Below, in pieces: positions 17,450 to 26,427 of a stretch of 36,092 nt of DNA. Origin of the DNA: Armatimonadetes bacterium 13_1_40CM_64_14 (lineage in GTDB: Bacteria; Sysuimicrobiota; Sysuimicrobiia; Sysuimicrobiales; Kaftiobacteriaceae); NCBI GenBank assembly GCA_001917855.1, contig MNEU01000027.1:1-36092 (forward strand), read 5' to 3'. How positions within the stretch are numbered: position 1 is the first letter of the stretch; the number at the start of each line of letters is the position of its first letter. The notes below the pieces were generated by a model that was not told the DNA's origin, ran no database searches, and saw nothing but the letters and a program-made list of their open reading frames with translations. Made by a program: the position numbers and the translations under genes.

Positions 17450-17979
17450 GAGTCCTGCAGATTCTCATGGTCTCCCACCGTCTGCGCATCCGTTGCTCAT
17501 CGAGGAGGGCTGCCGTTTACGGTGAATGACTTCTCGTAAAAATTGGTCGTCTGGTCATGCGGTTAGAAACCCGGCGACTCGGAGACGATGCACCACGTTG
17601 CTAAGTTGTCAGGGACCAGAGGCCGGACCAGAATCCAGTCCCCCGGCTACGTTGCTCTATCGCTCGGACGGCAATCACTTTAAGGTGATCGTCGGGCTCT
17701 GAAGGTGAACATTCCCTAAACCCCCCTATATACCTCCTCTCAATTCAGCGTAAATATACCTCGCCATAGAGGTAAGCAACAGGCAGCAGGAGACTTAGGC
17801 TAGTAGGAGGAATACATCTGGGGCCATGCTGGATTCCCCCGGCGTCGCGTCTTCCGCTCCCGTAGGTTGGGACTCCTCGTCAAAATTCTTCAAGTGTTCT
17901 GGTCAATAATCGTCCCTCACTGAAAGGGCGTTGCCCTCCGCTTCGCCGATGCGGGAGTTGACAGAAGCGGTATCTCCCT

Positions 17980-18011
17980 GGCCTACCTCTCCGCCGGCCT
18001 ACCTCTCCGCC
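17980..18011. repeat. Perfect tandem duplication of GGCCTACCTCTCCGCC (2 x 16 bp)
   Basis: Direct reading of sequence. Confidence 0.95.
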
Positions 18012-18018
18012 GCGCAGG

Positions 18019-19065
18019 TCACGACGAACGCGCAACAGCCGCGCCGGTCGCCGCCCGCTTCTCCAGGTAGTCCACGAAGACCGGCACCGGGTCGAAGCCC
18101 ACGACCCGGGGCGCGTCGGTGACGAAGTTCGAGAGTACGTTGATGTCGTAGAAGTAAAGGCGCCCGTCCCGCTCGCTGATCAGGTACTCGATCCCGCCGA
18201 CATCAATGCGGGCGGCCTGCGCGATGCGCAGCACCTGGGCGACGATCTCCTGTGGCGGCGTGTACCCCTCCACACGCAGGTTCGTGCGGGGCAGGTCCAC
18301 CGGGCAGTAATCCAGGGCCGATGACGATGCCGCGGGTTCCTTCTCGGGCTGTGGCAGCAAAACCACGGGCGGGCTCGCGGCGACCGTCCCATTGGGCTGG
18401 CAGATGTCGGCCGGGCACAGGTTGAACCCTGCCGACGGGTTCGGGAAGACCCTGATCGCGTAGAGGAACCGACCGTCCAGCACCTCGACGCGGACGATCG
18501 AGCCGCGAACCGGCGCGTGATATTCTTGGACGAGCGCGGTGTGATCGATCCCGAGGTCGAGGACCCTGCCGGCGACGGCCGCTTCGAGATCCTTCAGCGC
18601 GTCAAAGCGCTGAATCTTCGCGCCGCTGCCCCCAATGTTCGGCTTCACCAGCAGCGGAAACGCCAGGTGGCGAGCGGCATCGACGGCCTGCGCGGGCGCG
18701 TTGATCACGCGCGTGCACGGATGCGGCATGCCCAGCCGGCTGAGCAGGCTGATCTGTGCGGTCTTGGAGAGTTCAAGGCCGAAGGCGTCAGCGCCGTTCA
18801 CAACAGGCACGCCCATGATCTCCAAGTGCCGCAGGTAGGCCAATGAGGCAAAGATCGCGTGCCCGTGCCCCCGCACGTAGGCCGACGGGCTCATCCGGTT
18901 CAGCACCAGCGCGTACGACGCGGTACCGTCGGCCGGATTGAAGTTCAGGGATGTCGCCAGGATGCGGTCGTACTCGATGCCCCGGCGATCGAGTTCCGCA
19001 AACAGCGGGCCGAACCATTCAGGATGTTCGTATAGCACTCCAAGGTGTGGCGATTCGGATGACAT
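18019..19065 (-). CDS. ATP-grasp family ligase (RimK/D-Ala-D-Ala ligase-like), substrate unknown
   Basis: From ATG 19065: MSSESPHLGVLYEHPEWFGPLFAELDRRGIEYDRI...; FPLLVKPNIGGSGAKIQRFD, ALVQEYHAP, VGGIEYLISERDGRLYFYDINVLSNF. Confidence 0.78.
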   Translation of the reverse strand: MSSESPHLGVLYEHPEWFGPLFAELDRRGIEYDRILATSLNFNPADGTASYALVLNRMSPSAYVRGHGHAIFASLAYLRHLEIMGVPVVNGADAFGLELSKTAQISLLSRLGMPHPCTRVINAPAQAVDAARHLAFPLLVKPNIGGSGAKIQRFDALKDLEAAVAGRVLDLGIDHTALVQEYHAPVRGSIVRVEVLDGRFLYAIRVFPNPSAGFNLCPADICQPNGTVAASPPVVLLPQPEKEPAASSSALDYCPVDLPRTNLRVEGYTPPQEIVAQVLRIAQAARIDVGGIEYLISERDGRLYFYDINVLSNFVTDAPRVVGFDPVPVFVDYLEKRAATGAAVARSS

Positions 19066-19361
19066 GCATCGGACCCCCATTTCCGGCACCCTGATAGTCG
19101 CCGCAGGCAAAGCCTCAGCGGCCCGAACGGGCACCGCAGATCTCAATTGTCGGGCGGAGCGGGTGCAGTCTAGACCGGACGGAACGGCGAAGGCACGCGG
19201 GCCTTCGCCCAGGGACAGATGCAGTCTCGGGGACGAGGCAGGAATTCTCTGTGCAGTACTCGATGCGCGTCCATGCGCGTCACTTGCCCCATAGCATACT
19301 ACAAGGGCTCGACCGCCTCAACAACATGTACTGTCAGTAGATGCCGCCCGCTTTGGGCAAC

Positions 19362-19421
19362 GCCAGAGTTCCGGTCTTAACAAAGCCGGCGATGCGGGTG
19401 CGATTCCCGTTGCCCGCTCCA
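19362..19421 (+). repeat. Degenerate tRNA-Gly 3' copy (possible attachment-site scar)
   Basis: AAGCCGGCGATGCGGGTGCGATTCCCGTTGCCCGCTCCA vs tRNA-Gly AAGCCGGGGATGCGGGTTCGATTCCCGTTCCCCGCTCCA (3 mismatches in 39 nt); T loop and anticodon arm broken. Confidence 0.7.
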
Positions 19422-19643
19422 CAGGCTTCACGTCCCTTCCGGTTGCGCATGAGGATCAGCGCCTTCCGTAGATCGCCTCGAATCTCCGCAGTGCTAACAC
19501 GGGTTCCAAATCGCTGCGTGTTACCGTCCTGCTGATCAAATGACCTATGCCAGACTGAGCACCGGCCCCACAACTGACAGGTCTGGTTTCCGGTGTAAGA
19601 TGAAGACGGACGCTTCGTCGCTCACGGAGAGGTACTCAGAGCC

Positions 19644-20378
19644 ATGCCGGCGCCACTGAGCCAGGCCACCCAGGATTACCTGAAGGCGGTCTTCACGCTG
19701 GCCCAAAGCGAGCATCCGGTCACCACGACGCGACTCGCCGAGCACCTCGGCGTCGCGCCCGCATCCGTCACGAATATGATGAAGCGGCTCGCCCGAATCC
19801 GACTGGTGCGTCACACCCCCTACCACGGCGTTGAGCTCACCGATCACGGGGAGAGAGTAGCTCTCGAGGTGATCCGGCACCACCGGCTACTGGAGTTGTA
19901 CCTCAGCCGGGCGCTGGGGATGCGCTTGGACCGCGTGCACGGCGAAGCCGACCGGCTGGAGCACGTTATCTCTGAGGAACTGGAAGAGCAGATTGCTTCA
20001 GCGCTCGGGCAGCCGGATCTGGATCCGCACGGCGACCCCATCCCAACGAAAGCGGGAGGCATCATCGTAAAGCCCGGGCGGGTCTTGACGGATGCCCGAC
20101 CAGGCGGGCGTGTGCGCGTCGTCCGTGTCAGTGACCGCAGCGAAAAGATCGTCCGAGAGTTGACCGCGGCCGGTTTGCTGCCGGGTGTCCTGGCAGAGGT
20201 CGTGGCCGTGGGCCCGCATCGGGTGGATGTACGCATCGAGGGCCGGACTCATCGCATCAGCGCGGCTCTGGCCGCCGCCATCTATGTGACCGACCTCGAG
20301 GCGGGGGACCGCCGAGCGCGCCGGCAGCCACTGGACCCCGGGGGGTCCTTGCAGACTCGCCGGGTCCCGGACGCGTAG
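19644..20378 (+). CDS. DtxR/MntR-family metal-dependent transcriptional regulator with FeoA-like C-terminal domain
   Basis: LSQATQDYLKAVFTLAQSEHPVTTTRLAEHLGVAPASVTNMMKRLA...GVELTDHGERVALEVIRHHRLLELYL...DRLEHVISEELEEQI. Confidence 0.9.
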   Translation: MPAPLSQATQDYLKAVFTLAQSEHPVTTTRLAEHLGVAPASVTNMMKRLARIRLVRHTPYHGVELTDHGERVALEVIRHHRLLELYLSRALGMRLDRVHGEADRLEHVISEELEEQIASALGQPDLDPHGDPIPTKAGGIIVKPGRVLTDARPGGRVRVVRVSDRSEKIVRELTAAGLLPGVLAEVVAVGPHRVDVRIEGRTHRISAALAAAIYVTDLEAGDRRARRQPLDPGGSLQTRRVPDA

Positions 20379-20412
20379 CAGGTTTGGGCAGCTTCTGCGG
20401 GTTTGTCTGGGC

Positions 20413-22449
20413 TTACGATTCCGTCGCGAGAAAGATCTCTGACATTCTCGGATCGAAGTGCTGTCCTGCTTGCTCTCGAATGTACTGCCGCACCTTGTCC
20501 TCCGGCCACCCCTTCCGATAAATACGATCGGATCGCAACGCGTCCCACACATCCACGACTGCAAAAATCCGGGCGACCTGGGGAATCAGCTCCCCTTTCA
20601 GCCCTCGGGGATACCCGGTCCCATCCCACTTCTCATGATGGCAATAGGGGATGTCGAGGGCGGGGCGGAGGTAGGGGATGGATGATAAGAACTCATAGGC
20701 GTAGATCGGGTGCTGCTCAATGACCTTCCGCTCCTCAGGTGTAAGCGGTCCGGGCTTCAGGAGCACCGCATCGGGGATCGCCATCTTCCCGATGTCATGC
20801 AACAACGCTCCCCGGTAGACGTGGGTGAGATCCGCTTCAGAGACTCCCATCGAGCGCGCCAGATGGACTGTGAGATCAGTAACCCGTTGCGTGTGGCCCT
20901 CTGTTTCTTTGTCGCGCAGGTCCAGAGCACGCACCCATCCTTCCAGAGTGTTATCGTAGGCTACTTTCAGCTCGAGGTTGGCGGTCTGCAGGTTCGCGAA
21001 CAGGTTCACGTTGTCCACGGCAATGGCCGCTTGCCCGGCTAGCGTCTTGAAGAAATCGAGCCAGTTGTGGTCGGCGTGCAGCGGGCTGCGATGAAATACC
21101 TCTAGGACCCCCTCGATCTGCCCTTTCGCCACGAGCGGGGCCGCGTGGTATGCCACGAATCGTTCTTTTTTCAAGAGGTCGCTCCGTGTGAACGTGCGCC
21201 CGGCCTCGGGCAGGTTCGGACTATGCATCAGGCGGCGCTCGAGCGCCGCCCGACCTGCGAAGCCCTCTCCCAAACGCAGCCGAGTCCGGCCGATTTCGTC
21301 GGACTGAAAGCCGCGCGCCGCCGCCACTTCCAACACCTGATTGTGGGGGTTTAAGAGAAGAATGGCCGCTGCATCCACCTGGAGTTGGGTGGTGGCCTGC
21401 TCCAGCACGACGTTGAGGGCCAAGGAGAGGTCAAGACTGGAGGCAATCGCCAAGTCAATCGCCCGCAGCGCGGTCAACCGGTTGAGGTGGCGCTTGACCT
21501 GCTCTTCCGCCTGTTTCCGCTCGCTCATGTCCCGCCCAATGCCCTGCACACCCACCGGCACGCCGTCCCGTTGGACCAGCGTCGTACTGATCTCTACCGG
21601 GACTCGGCGGCCGTCTTTGCGCACCACCTCCAGCTCGTAGGTGGTCGCCTCCTCGCCGCCGAGCTTCGCGGCCATCATTGCCCGGGCGGTGTCGAGGTGT
21701 TCGGGCGCGAGCACATCCGTGATGTTCTTTTGGAGAGCCTCGGCGCGAGGATAGCCGCTGAGTCTCTCGGCGGCTGCGTTCACGGAGGTAAAATTCCCCT
21801 TCAAGTCGATCGTGAAGATAGCGTCCGTGGCATTTTCAAAGAGCGACCGATACCGTTTCTCACTCTGCCGCAGGACTTCTTCTCCTTGCTTCCGCGCGGT
21901 GATGTCGGTCAAAATCCCGACGTAGTATTCTACGCGTCCTTGAGGGTTGAACACCGCGCGGGCGCGGTCTTGCACCCAGATCGCCGAGCCGTCGTAGCGT
22001 CGATACTGCGTTTCGAAATCCACGAGCACGCGTTCACCCTCGATCATCGCCTGCCACCGCTGCCGGTCGTCGAGGTTCACGTACAGGTCGCCGGCGCGGA
22101 TCGCGAGCAGAGCCTCCCGGGTCGGATACCCGAGCATGCGCACCATCGTGGGATTGGCATCGAGAATCTGGCCATCGGGGGTCGACTGGTACAGGCCGAC
22201 GGGCAGCCCGCTCCAGACGTCGGAGTAGTCGTGTGAACGCGTGTCACGCCCACTCTCCGGACGAAGGGCCGCTGGCTCGACAGATGATCGAATGCGTGCC
22301 TTCACACCGGACTCCACGAGCGAGGATGGGTCGGCGGGACCCTCGTAGGGAAAATGCCACGAGATCCGAGAGGTTAGTCCGTAAGGATACGTACACGGTG
22401 GTGGGGAAAAGACCTGAGGCAAGTGGGTGGAAAGGTCTTGAGTCCGCAT
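20413..22449 (-). CDS. PAS-PAS-GAF-HD-GYP domain signalling protein (putative c-di-GMP phosphodiesterase)
   Basis: 678 aa; two PAS/PAC blocks (YYVGILTDITARK, GVQGIGRDMSERK), GAF block, HD-GYP motif YRGALLHDIGKMAIPD...HHEKWDGTGYPRGLKGELIP. Confidence 0.9.
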   Translation of the reverse strand: MRTQDLSTHLPQVFSPPPCTYPYGLTSRISWHFPYEGPADPSSLVESGVKARIRSSVEPAALRPESGRDTRSHDYSDVWSGLPVGLYQSTPDGQILDANPTMVRMLGYPTREALLAIRAGDLYVNLDDRQRWQAMIEGERVLVDFETQYRRYDGSAIWVQDRARAVFNPQGRVEYYVGILTDITARKQGEEVLRQSEKRYRSLFENATDAIFTIDLKGNFTSVNAAAERLSGYPRAEALQKNITDVLAPEHLDTARAMMAAKLGGEEATTYELEVVRKDGRRVPVEISTTLVQRDGVPVGVQGIGRDMSERKQAEEQVKRHLNRLTALRAIDLAIASSLDLSLALNVVLEQATTQLQVDAAAILLLNPHNQVLEVAAARGFQSDEIGRTRLRLGEGFAGRAALERRLMHSPNLPEAGRTFTRSDLLKKERFVAYHAAPLVAKGQIEGVLEVFHRSPLHADHNWLDFFKTLAGQAAIAVDNVNLFANLQTANLELKVAYDNTLEGWVRALDLRDKETEGHTQRVTDLTVHLARSMGVSEADLTHVYRGALLHDIGKMAIPDAVLLKPGPLTPEERKVIEQHPIYAYEFLSSIPYLRPALDIPYCHHEKWDGTGYPRGLKGELIPQVARIFAVVDVWDALRSDRIYRKGWPEDKVRQYIREQAGQHFDPRMSEIFLATES

Positions 22450-22541
22450 GCTGCCCCCCTAAGCGAGGGATGCATTCCAGGCGTGTGTCGCTACACTGGC
22501 CGACCAGGAGAGGACCAAGACTGGACCGAACCGTACCGTCC

Positions 22542-23408
22542 ATGACGGCGCGCATTCTCGACGGCAAAGCGCTTGCCGCGCAGATCGAAGCGGAAGCCGC
22601 CTCCCAGGCGGCGGCGTTGACCCAGCGCTACGGGATGTCTCCCGCGCTCGCGGCAATCCTCGTGGGCGACGATCCGGCGTCGGCATTGTATGTGCGACGC
22701 AAGGCGGAGGCGTTCGGCCGCGCGGGCTTGCGATCTGAGACGTTTCACTTGTCCGCGGATACTCCCGAGCCCGAGGTGCTGGCCCTGATCGCCGATTTGA
22801 ACGCGCGCGCTGACATCCACGGCATCCTACCCCAACAGCCCATGCCCCCGCAGATCACCCCGCGCACCGTGTTCGAGCACGTCGATCCCGCTAAGGACGT
22901 CGACGGCCTGGGTCCGATCAACATGGCCGCTCTCCTCGTGGGCCGTCCCCGCCTGGTGCCGAATACTCCGGCGGGAATCATGCGGTTGCTTCAACACACG
23001 GGAGTCGATCCGACCGGGAAGGAAGCGGTGGTGATTGGCCGGAGCGTCATCGTTGGGCGCCCGGTCGCCGTGCTGCTGCTGCAGGCCAACGCTACGGTCA
23101 CCTGGTGCCATACCAAGACACGGGATTTGGCCTCCCACACCGGTCGGGCAGACATCCTCGTTGTCGCCGCAGGGAAGGCCCGCCTCGTCACCGGGAGCAT
23201 GATCAAGCCCGGCGCCGTGGTGATCGACGTGGGCATCAACCGCATCGAAGGCAAACTGGTCGGAGACGTTGACTTTCCTTCCGCATCCGCCGTCGCGGGG
23301 TGGATCACCCCCGTGCCGGGGGGAGTGGGTCCGATGACAATCGCCATGCTATTGAAGAATACCGTTCAAGCGGCCGAGGCCCAATTCCACGCGGCCCGTC
23401 ACGTTTAG
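22542..23408 (+). CDS. folD: Bifunctional methylenetetrahydrofolate dehydrogenase/cyclohydrolase (FolD), divergent
   Basis: From ATG 22542: MTARILDGKALAAQIEAEA...YVRRKAEAFGRAG, DPAKDVDGLGPINM, VIGRSVIVGRPVAVLLLQANATVTWCHTKT, ITPVPGGVGPMTIAMLLKNTV. Confidence 0.9.
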   Translation: MTARILDGKALAAQIEAEAASQAAALTQRYGMSPALAAILVGDDPASALYVRRKAEAFGRAGLRSETFHLSADTPEPEVLALIADLNARADIHGILPQQPMPPQITPRTVFEHVDPAKDVDGLGPINMAALLVGRPRLVPNTPAGIMRLLQHTGVDPTGKEAVVIGRSVIVGRPVAVLLLQANATVTWCHTKTRDLASHTGRADILVVAAGKARLVTGSMIKPGAVVIDVGINRIEGKLVGDVDFPSASAVAGWITPVPGGVGPMTIAMLLKNTVQAAEAQFHAARHV

Positions 23409-23417
23409 CCCCCGCCG

Positions 23418-24776
23418 ATGACTTACCAAGACGCGCTGCGCTACATCGATAGCCTTCTCGCGCGCGCCCAGCCCCATCCGGGACCGGAGACGATGAAACT
23501 GCAACGGGTCACAGATTTGCTCCGACGGCTGGGGGATCCGCATCACGCCTTGCCAACCGTCTTGATCGCCGGGACGAAAGGAAAGGGGTCGACTGCCGCG
23601 ATGCTCGCGGCGATGATGCAATCATCCGACTACGATGTTGGCTTGTATACGAAGCCGCACCTCGTGGAGTACCGGGAGCGTATCGGCATCAACGGGAGGT
23701 GGATTTCACCAGAGGATCTTGCGGCGATCGTGGAGCAGGCCCGCCCGCACGTGGAGGCGATGGAGGGGGGACCATGGGGGCTGCCCTCCTACTTTGAACT
23801 GTCCGTGGCGTTGGCCTTTGTCCACTTCGCGCGCGCGCCCGTTGAGTTAGCGATCGTGGAGGTCGGGCTGGGAGGCCGATTGGATCCCACCAATGTGGCC
23901 GACCCGATCGTCTCCATCATCACGCCCATCAGTTATGATCACATGGACGTGCTGGGAGAGACCCTCGATGCGATTGCACGCGAAAAGGCGGGCATCGTCC
24001 GCGATCACGGCCGCGTGATTAGCGCCCCCCAAAGCCCAGAGGCGCGGGCGGCGATCATCGACGTCTGCACACGGCGAAACGCGCACTTGGTCCTGGTTGA
24101 TGAAACCATGCGGTGGGACGCGTTGGGGTCCACGCTGCACGAACAGCGCTTCGAGTTCGTGGGGACCCAGCGCAGCTACGGTCCCCTGCGGCTCCCCCTC
24201 ATTGGAGCCCACCAGCGCGCGAACGCCGCCACCGCTGTCGCGACGGTCGAGGCCCTCGCGCTGCGAGGGTTCCCGACCTCGGTCGGCGCCGTGCGGGAGG
24301 GACTCGCGGCGGTGCACTGGCCGGCTCGAGAAGAGGTGGTCGCGGAGCGGCCGTACGTGCTGGTCGATGTTGCCCATAATCCGGCCTCATTGGCCGCTTT
24401 GCGCGAGACGTTGGAGGCGGTTTTTTCAGGACGGCGCCTCATCCTGATCTTTGGGATGATCGCGACCCATGATCACCGGGCCTGCACGAGCCTTATCGCG
24501 CCCCTGGCTGAGACTGTGATTGTGACGACCCCCCAGCATGCCAAACCCCTGCCGGCCCGCGTATTGGCCGAGGAGGTCGCCCGCTACCAAGCGCATGTGG
24601 AGATCATCGAGGATCGCCCGACCGCCCTGGACCGGGCCCTGGCCCTGGCCGGTCCCGAGGATGTGGTGGTCGTCACCGGATCGTTTTTCCTCGTCGGGGA
24701 GGTACGCGAACTGCTCCAACGCAAGCTCGCCTCGGCACCCCACCCCCAGGTCCGTCTACGCGTGCCCCGAACATGA
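23418..24776 (+). CDS. folC: Folylpolyglutamate synthase/dihydrofolate synthase
   Basis: VLIAGTKGKGSTAAMLAAMM, LYTKPHLVEYRERIGING, VEVGLGGRLDPTNV, LVDVAHNPASLAALRETL. Confidence 0.92.
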   Translation: MTYQDALRYIDSLLARAQPHPGPETMKLQRVTDLLRRLGDPHHALPTVLIAGTKGKGSTAAMLAAMMQSSDYDVGLYTKPHLVEYRERIGINGRWISPEDLAAIVEQARPHVEAMEGGPWGLPSYFELSVALAFVHFARAPVELAIVEVGLGGRLDPTNVADPIVSIITPISYDHMDVLGETLDAIAREKAGIVRDHGRVISAPQSPEARAAIIDVCTRRNAHLVLVDETMRWDALGSTLHEQRFEFVGTQRSYGPLRLPLIGAHQRANAATAVATVEALALRGFPTSVGAVREGLAAVHWPAREEVVAERPYVLVDVAHNPASLAALRETLEAVFSGRRLILIFGMIATHDHRACTSLIAPLAETVIVTTPQHAKPLPARVLAEEVARYQAHVEIIEDRPTALDRALALAGPEDVVVVTGSFFLVGEVRELLQRKLASAPHPQVRLRVPRT

Positions 24777-24822
24777 CTGAAGTTCTGACCCCGCTGATCT
24801 GCTCCCGCGCTAAGGTGGTCTG

Positions 24823-26424
24823 ATGTGGGTTGATGTGATCGTGGAGGACATTTTGCGCACGCGCACTGACGATGCGCACATCGTCAACGACGCCAAAAGC
24901 CCGTCTGGACCGATCCACGTGGGGTCGCTCCGGGGAGTGATCCTGCACGACTGTGTCACCCGCGGTCTTCAGGAGAAAGGCCAACGCGTGCGGTTTCTGT
25001 ACGGCTTTGACGACTATGACCCGTTGGACGCGCTCCCGGCTGGGGCGTCTGAGGAGTGGCGTCGCTACCTGGGCGTCCCACTGTCGGAGGTTCCGGCGCA
25101 GGGTGGCGCCGCAGCGAGCTTCGGGCGACAGATCGGCGACGCATTTGTTGTGGTGTTCACCCGCTTGGGGGCCCACCCGGACATCTATTGGACGAGTGAG
25201 ATGTACAAGTCCGGACGCTTCAACGATGCCATCCGTCTGGCGCTGGATCGCGCGGAGGAGTTGATGCACATCGACCGGGAGATCAGCGGCAGCAAGAAAG
25301 CCGAGCGCCACCCGATCCAGGTCGTCTGTGAGCACTGTGGGCGCATCGGCACGACCGTGGTGACGGCGTGGGATGGGAATGAGGTTAGCTACGAGTGCCG
25401 GCCCGATAAAGTCGAGTGGGCACAGGGGTGCGGGTACCGTGGGAAGCGTTCGCCATTTGACGGGGGAAGTAAGCTGCAGTACGTCGTCGAGTGGGCGGCT
25501 AAGTGGAAGATCTTAGGCGTCACCGTGGAAGGCGCGGGCAAAGACCACATGACCAAAGGAGGGAGCCACGACCGTGCCCGTGCCATGGTGCAACGCATCT
25601 TTGCGTATCCTGCGCCCTATCCCATCCCTTATGAGTTCATCCTGGTGGGCGGGAAGAAGATGAGCACTAGCCGCGGCGTGGGCATGCTGGCCTCCGAACT
25701 CGTTGAGATCTTGCGGCCGGAGCTCGCGCGGTTCTTGCTGGTCCGCCCCCACTACCGGCAGCAGATCAACTTCGATCCGGGCGGAGAGACCATTCCCCAG
25801 CTGTACGACGAGTACGACCGCGCCGCCGCGGCGCACTTTGGGGACCTGCAGGCGAAGACCCCGGCGGAGGCCGACCTGCTGCAGGATCATGCGCGGACAT
25901 TCTCCTATGCGTCTCTCGAGCGCGAGCCGGCGCGCTGTTTTCGGATGCGGTTCGCCAAGGTCGCCTACCTCATGCAGATGGCGACCGTCGATGTGTATCG
26001 AGAAGCCGAACGTGAGAAAGGCGCTCCCCTGACCGATACCGACCGCGCAGAACTCCGCCAGCGCACAGAGGACGCGCGGCGCTGGCTTCAGACATATGCG
26101 CCCGAGAGTTACCGCTTTCAGGTGCAGCCCCGTCTGCCCGCGGTTCCTCTCGATGACAGCCAGCGCGCGTTCCTCGGTCATCTGGCAGAACTCATTCACA
26201 GCCGGCCGGCGTGGTCGGGGGAGGAGTTGCACGAGGCGATCCACACGCTGAAGACCCAGCTCGGGATCGCAGCAGCGGCGGCGTTTGGCGCGATCTACTT
26301 GGCGTTCTTGGGCAAGGCCTCGGGCCCGCAGGCCGGATGGTTTCTCGCGGCGCTGGACCGAGACTTCGTCGTCGCCCGGCTGCGTGAGGCGGCGCAGGGC
26401 GTGCGCAGGTCAGGGGTGCACTAG
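24823..26424 (+). CDS. lysK: Class I lysyl-tRNA synthetase
   Basis: NDAKSPSGPIHVGSLRGVILHD (HIGH-like), FLYGFDDYDPLDALP, CEHCGRIGTT...GCGYRGKR, EGAGKDHMTKGGSHDRA, LVGGKKMSTSRG (KMSKS-like). Confidence 0.9.
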   Translation: MWVDVIVEDILRTRTDDAHIVNDAKSPSGPIHVGSLRGVILHDCVTRGLQEKGQRVRFLYGFDDYDPLDALPAGASEEWRRYLGVPLSEVPAQGGAAASFGRQIGDAFVVVFTRLGAHPDIYWTSEMYKSGRFNDAIRLALDRAEELMHIDREISGSKKAERHPIQVVCEHCGRIGTTVVTAWDGNEVSYECRPDKVEWAQGCGYRGKRSPFDGGSKLQYVVEWAAKWKILGVTVEGAGKDHMTKGGSHDRARAMVQRIFAYPAPYPIPYEFILVGGKKMSTSRGVGMLASELVEILRPELARFLLVRPHYRQQINFDPGGETIPQLYDEYDRAAAAHFGDLQAKTPAEADLLQDHARTFSYASLEREPARCFRMRFAKVAYLMQMATVDVYREAEREKGAPLTDTDRAELRQRTEDARRWLQTYAPESYRFQVQPRLPAVPLDDSQRAFLGHLAELIHSRPAWSGEELHEAIHTLKTQLGIAAAAAFGAIYLAFLGKASGPQAGWFLAALDRDFVVARLREAAQGVRRSGVH

Positions 26425-26427
26425 GCG

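Noticed and set aside
17980-18011. Possible CRISPR-like repeat
   Set aside because: Only two directly adjacent 16-bp units with no spacers and no cas genes in the window.
19334-19573. ORF with GNGNRTRIAGFVKTGTLALPK (minus) and plus-strand ...KPAMRVRFPLPAP
   Set aside because: Typical spurious translations across tRNA-Gly-like sequence (compare GMRVRFPFPAP over the real tRNA-Gly at 16619).
22233-22541. N-terminal 103-aa extension of FolD in the ORF track
   Set aside because: Overlaps the start of the minus-strand HD-GYP gene; FolD homology begins at MTARILDGKALA (22542).
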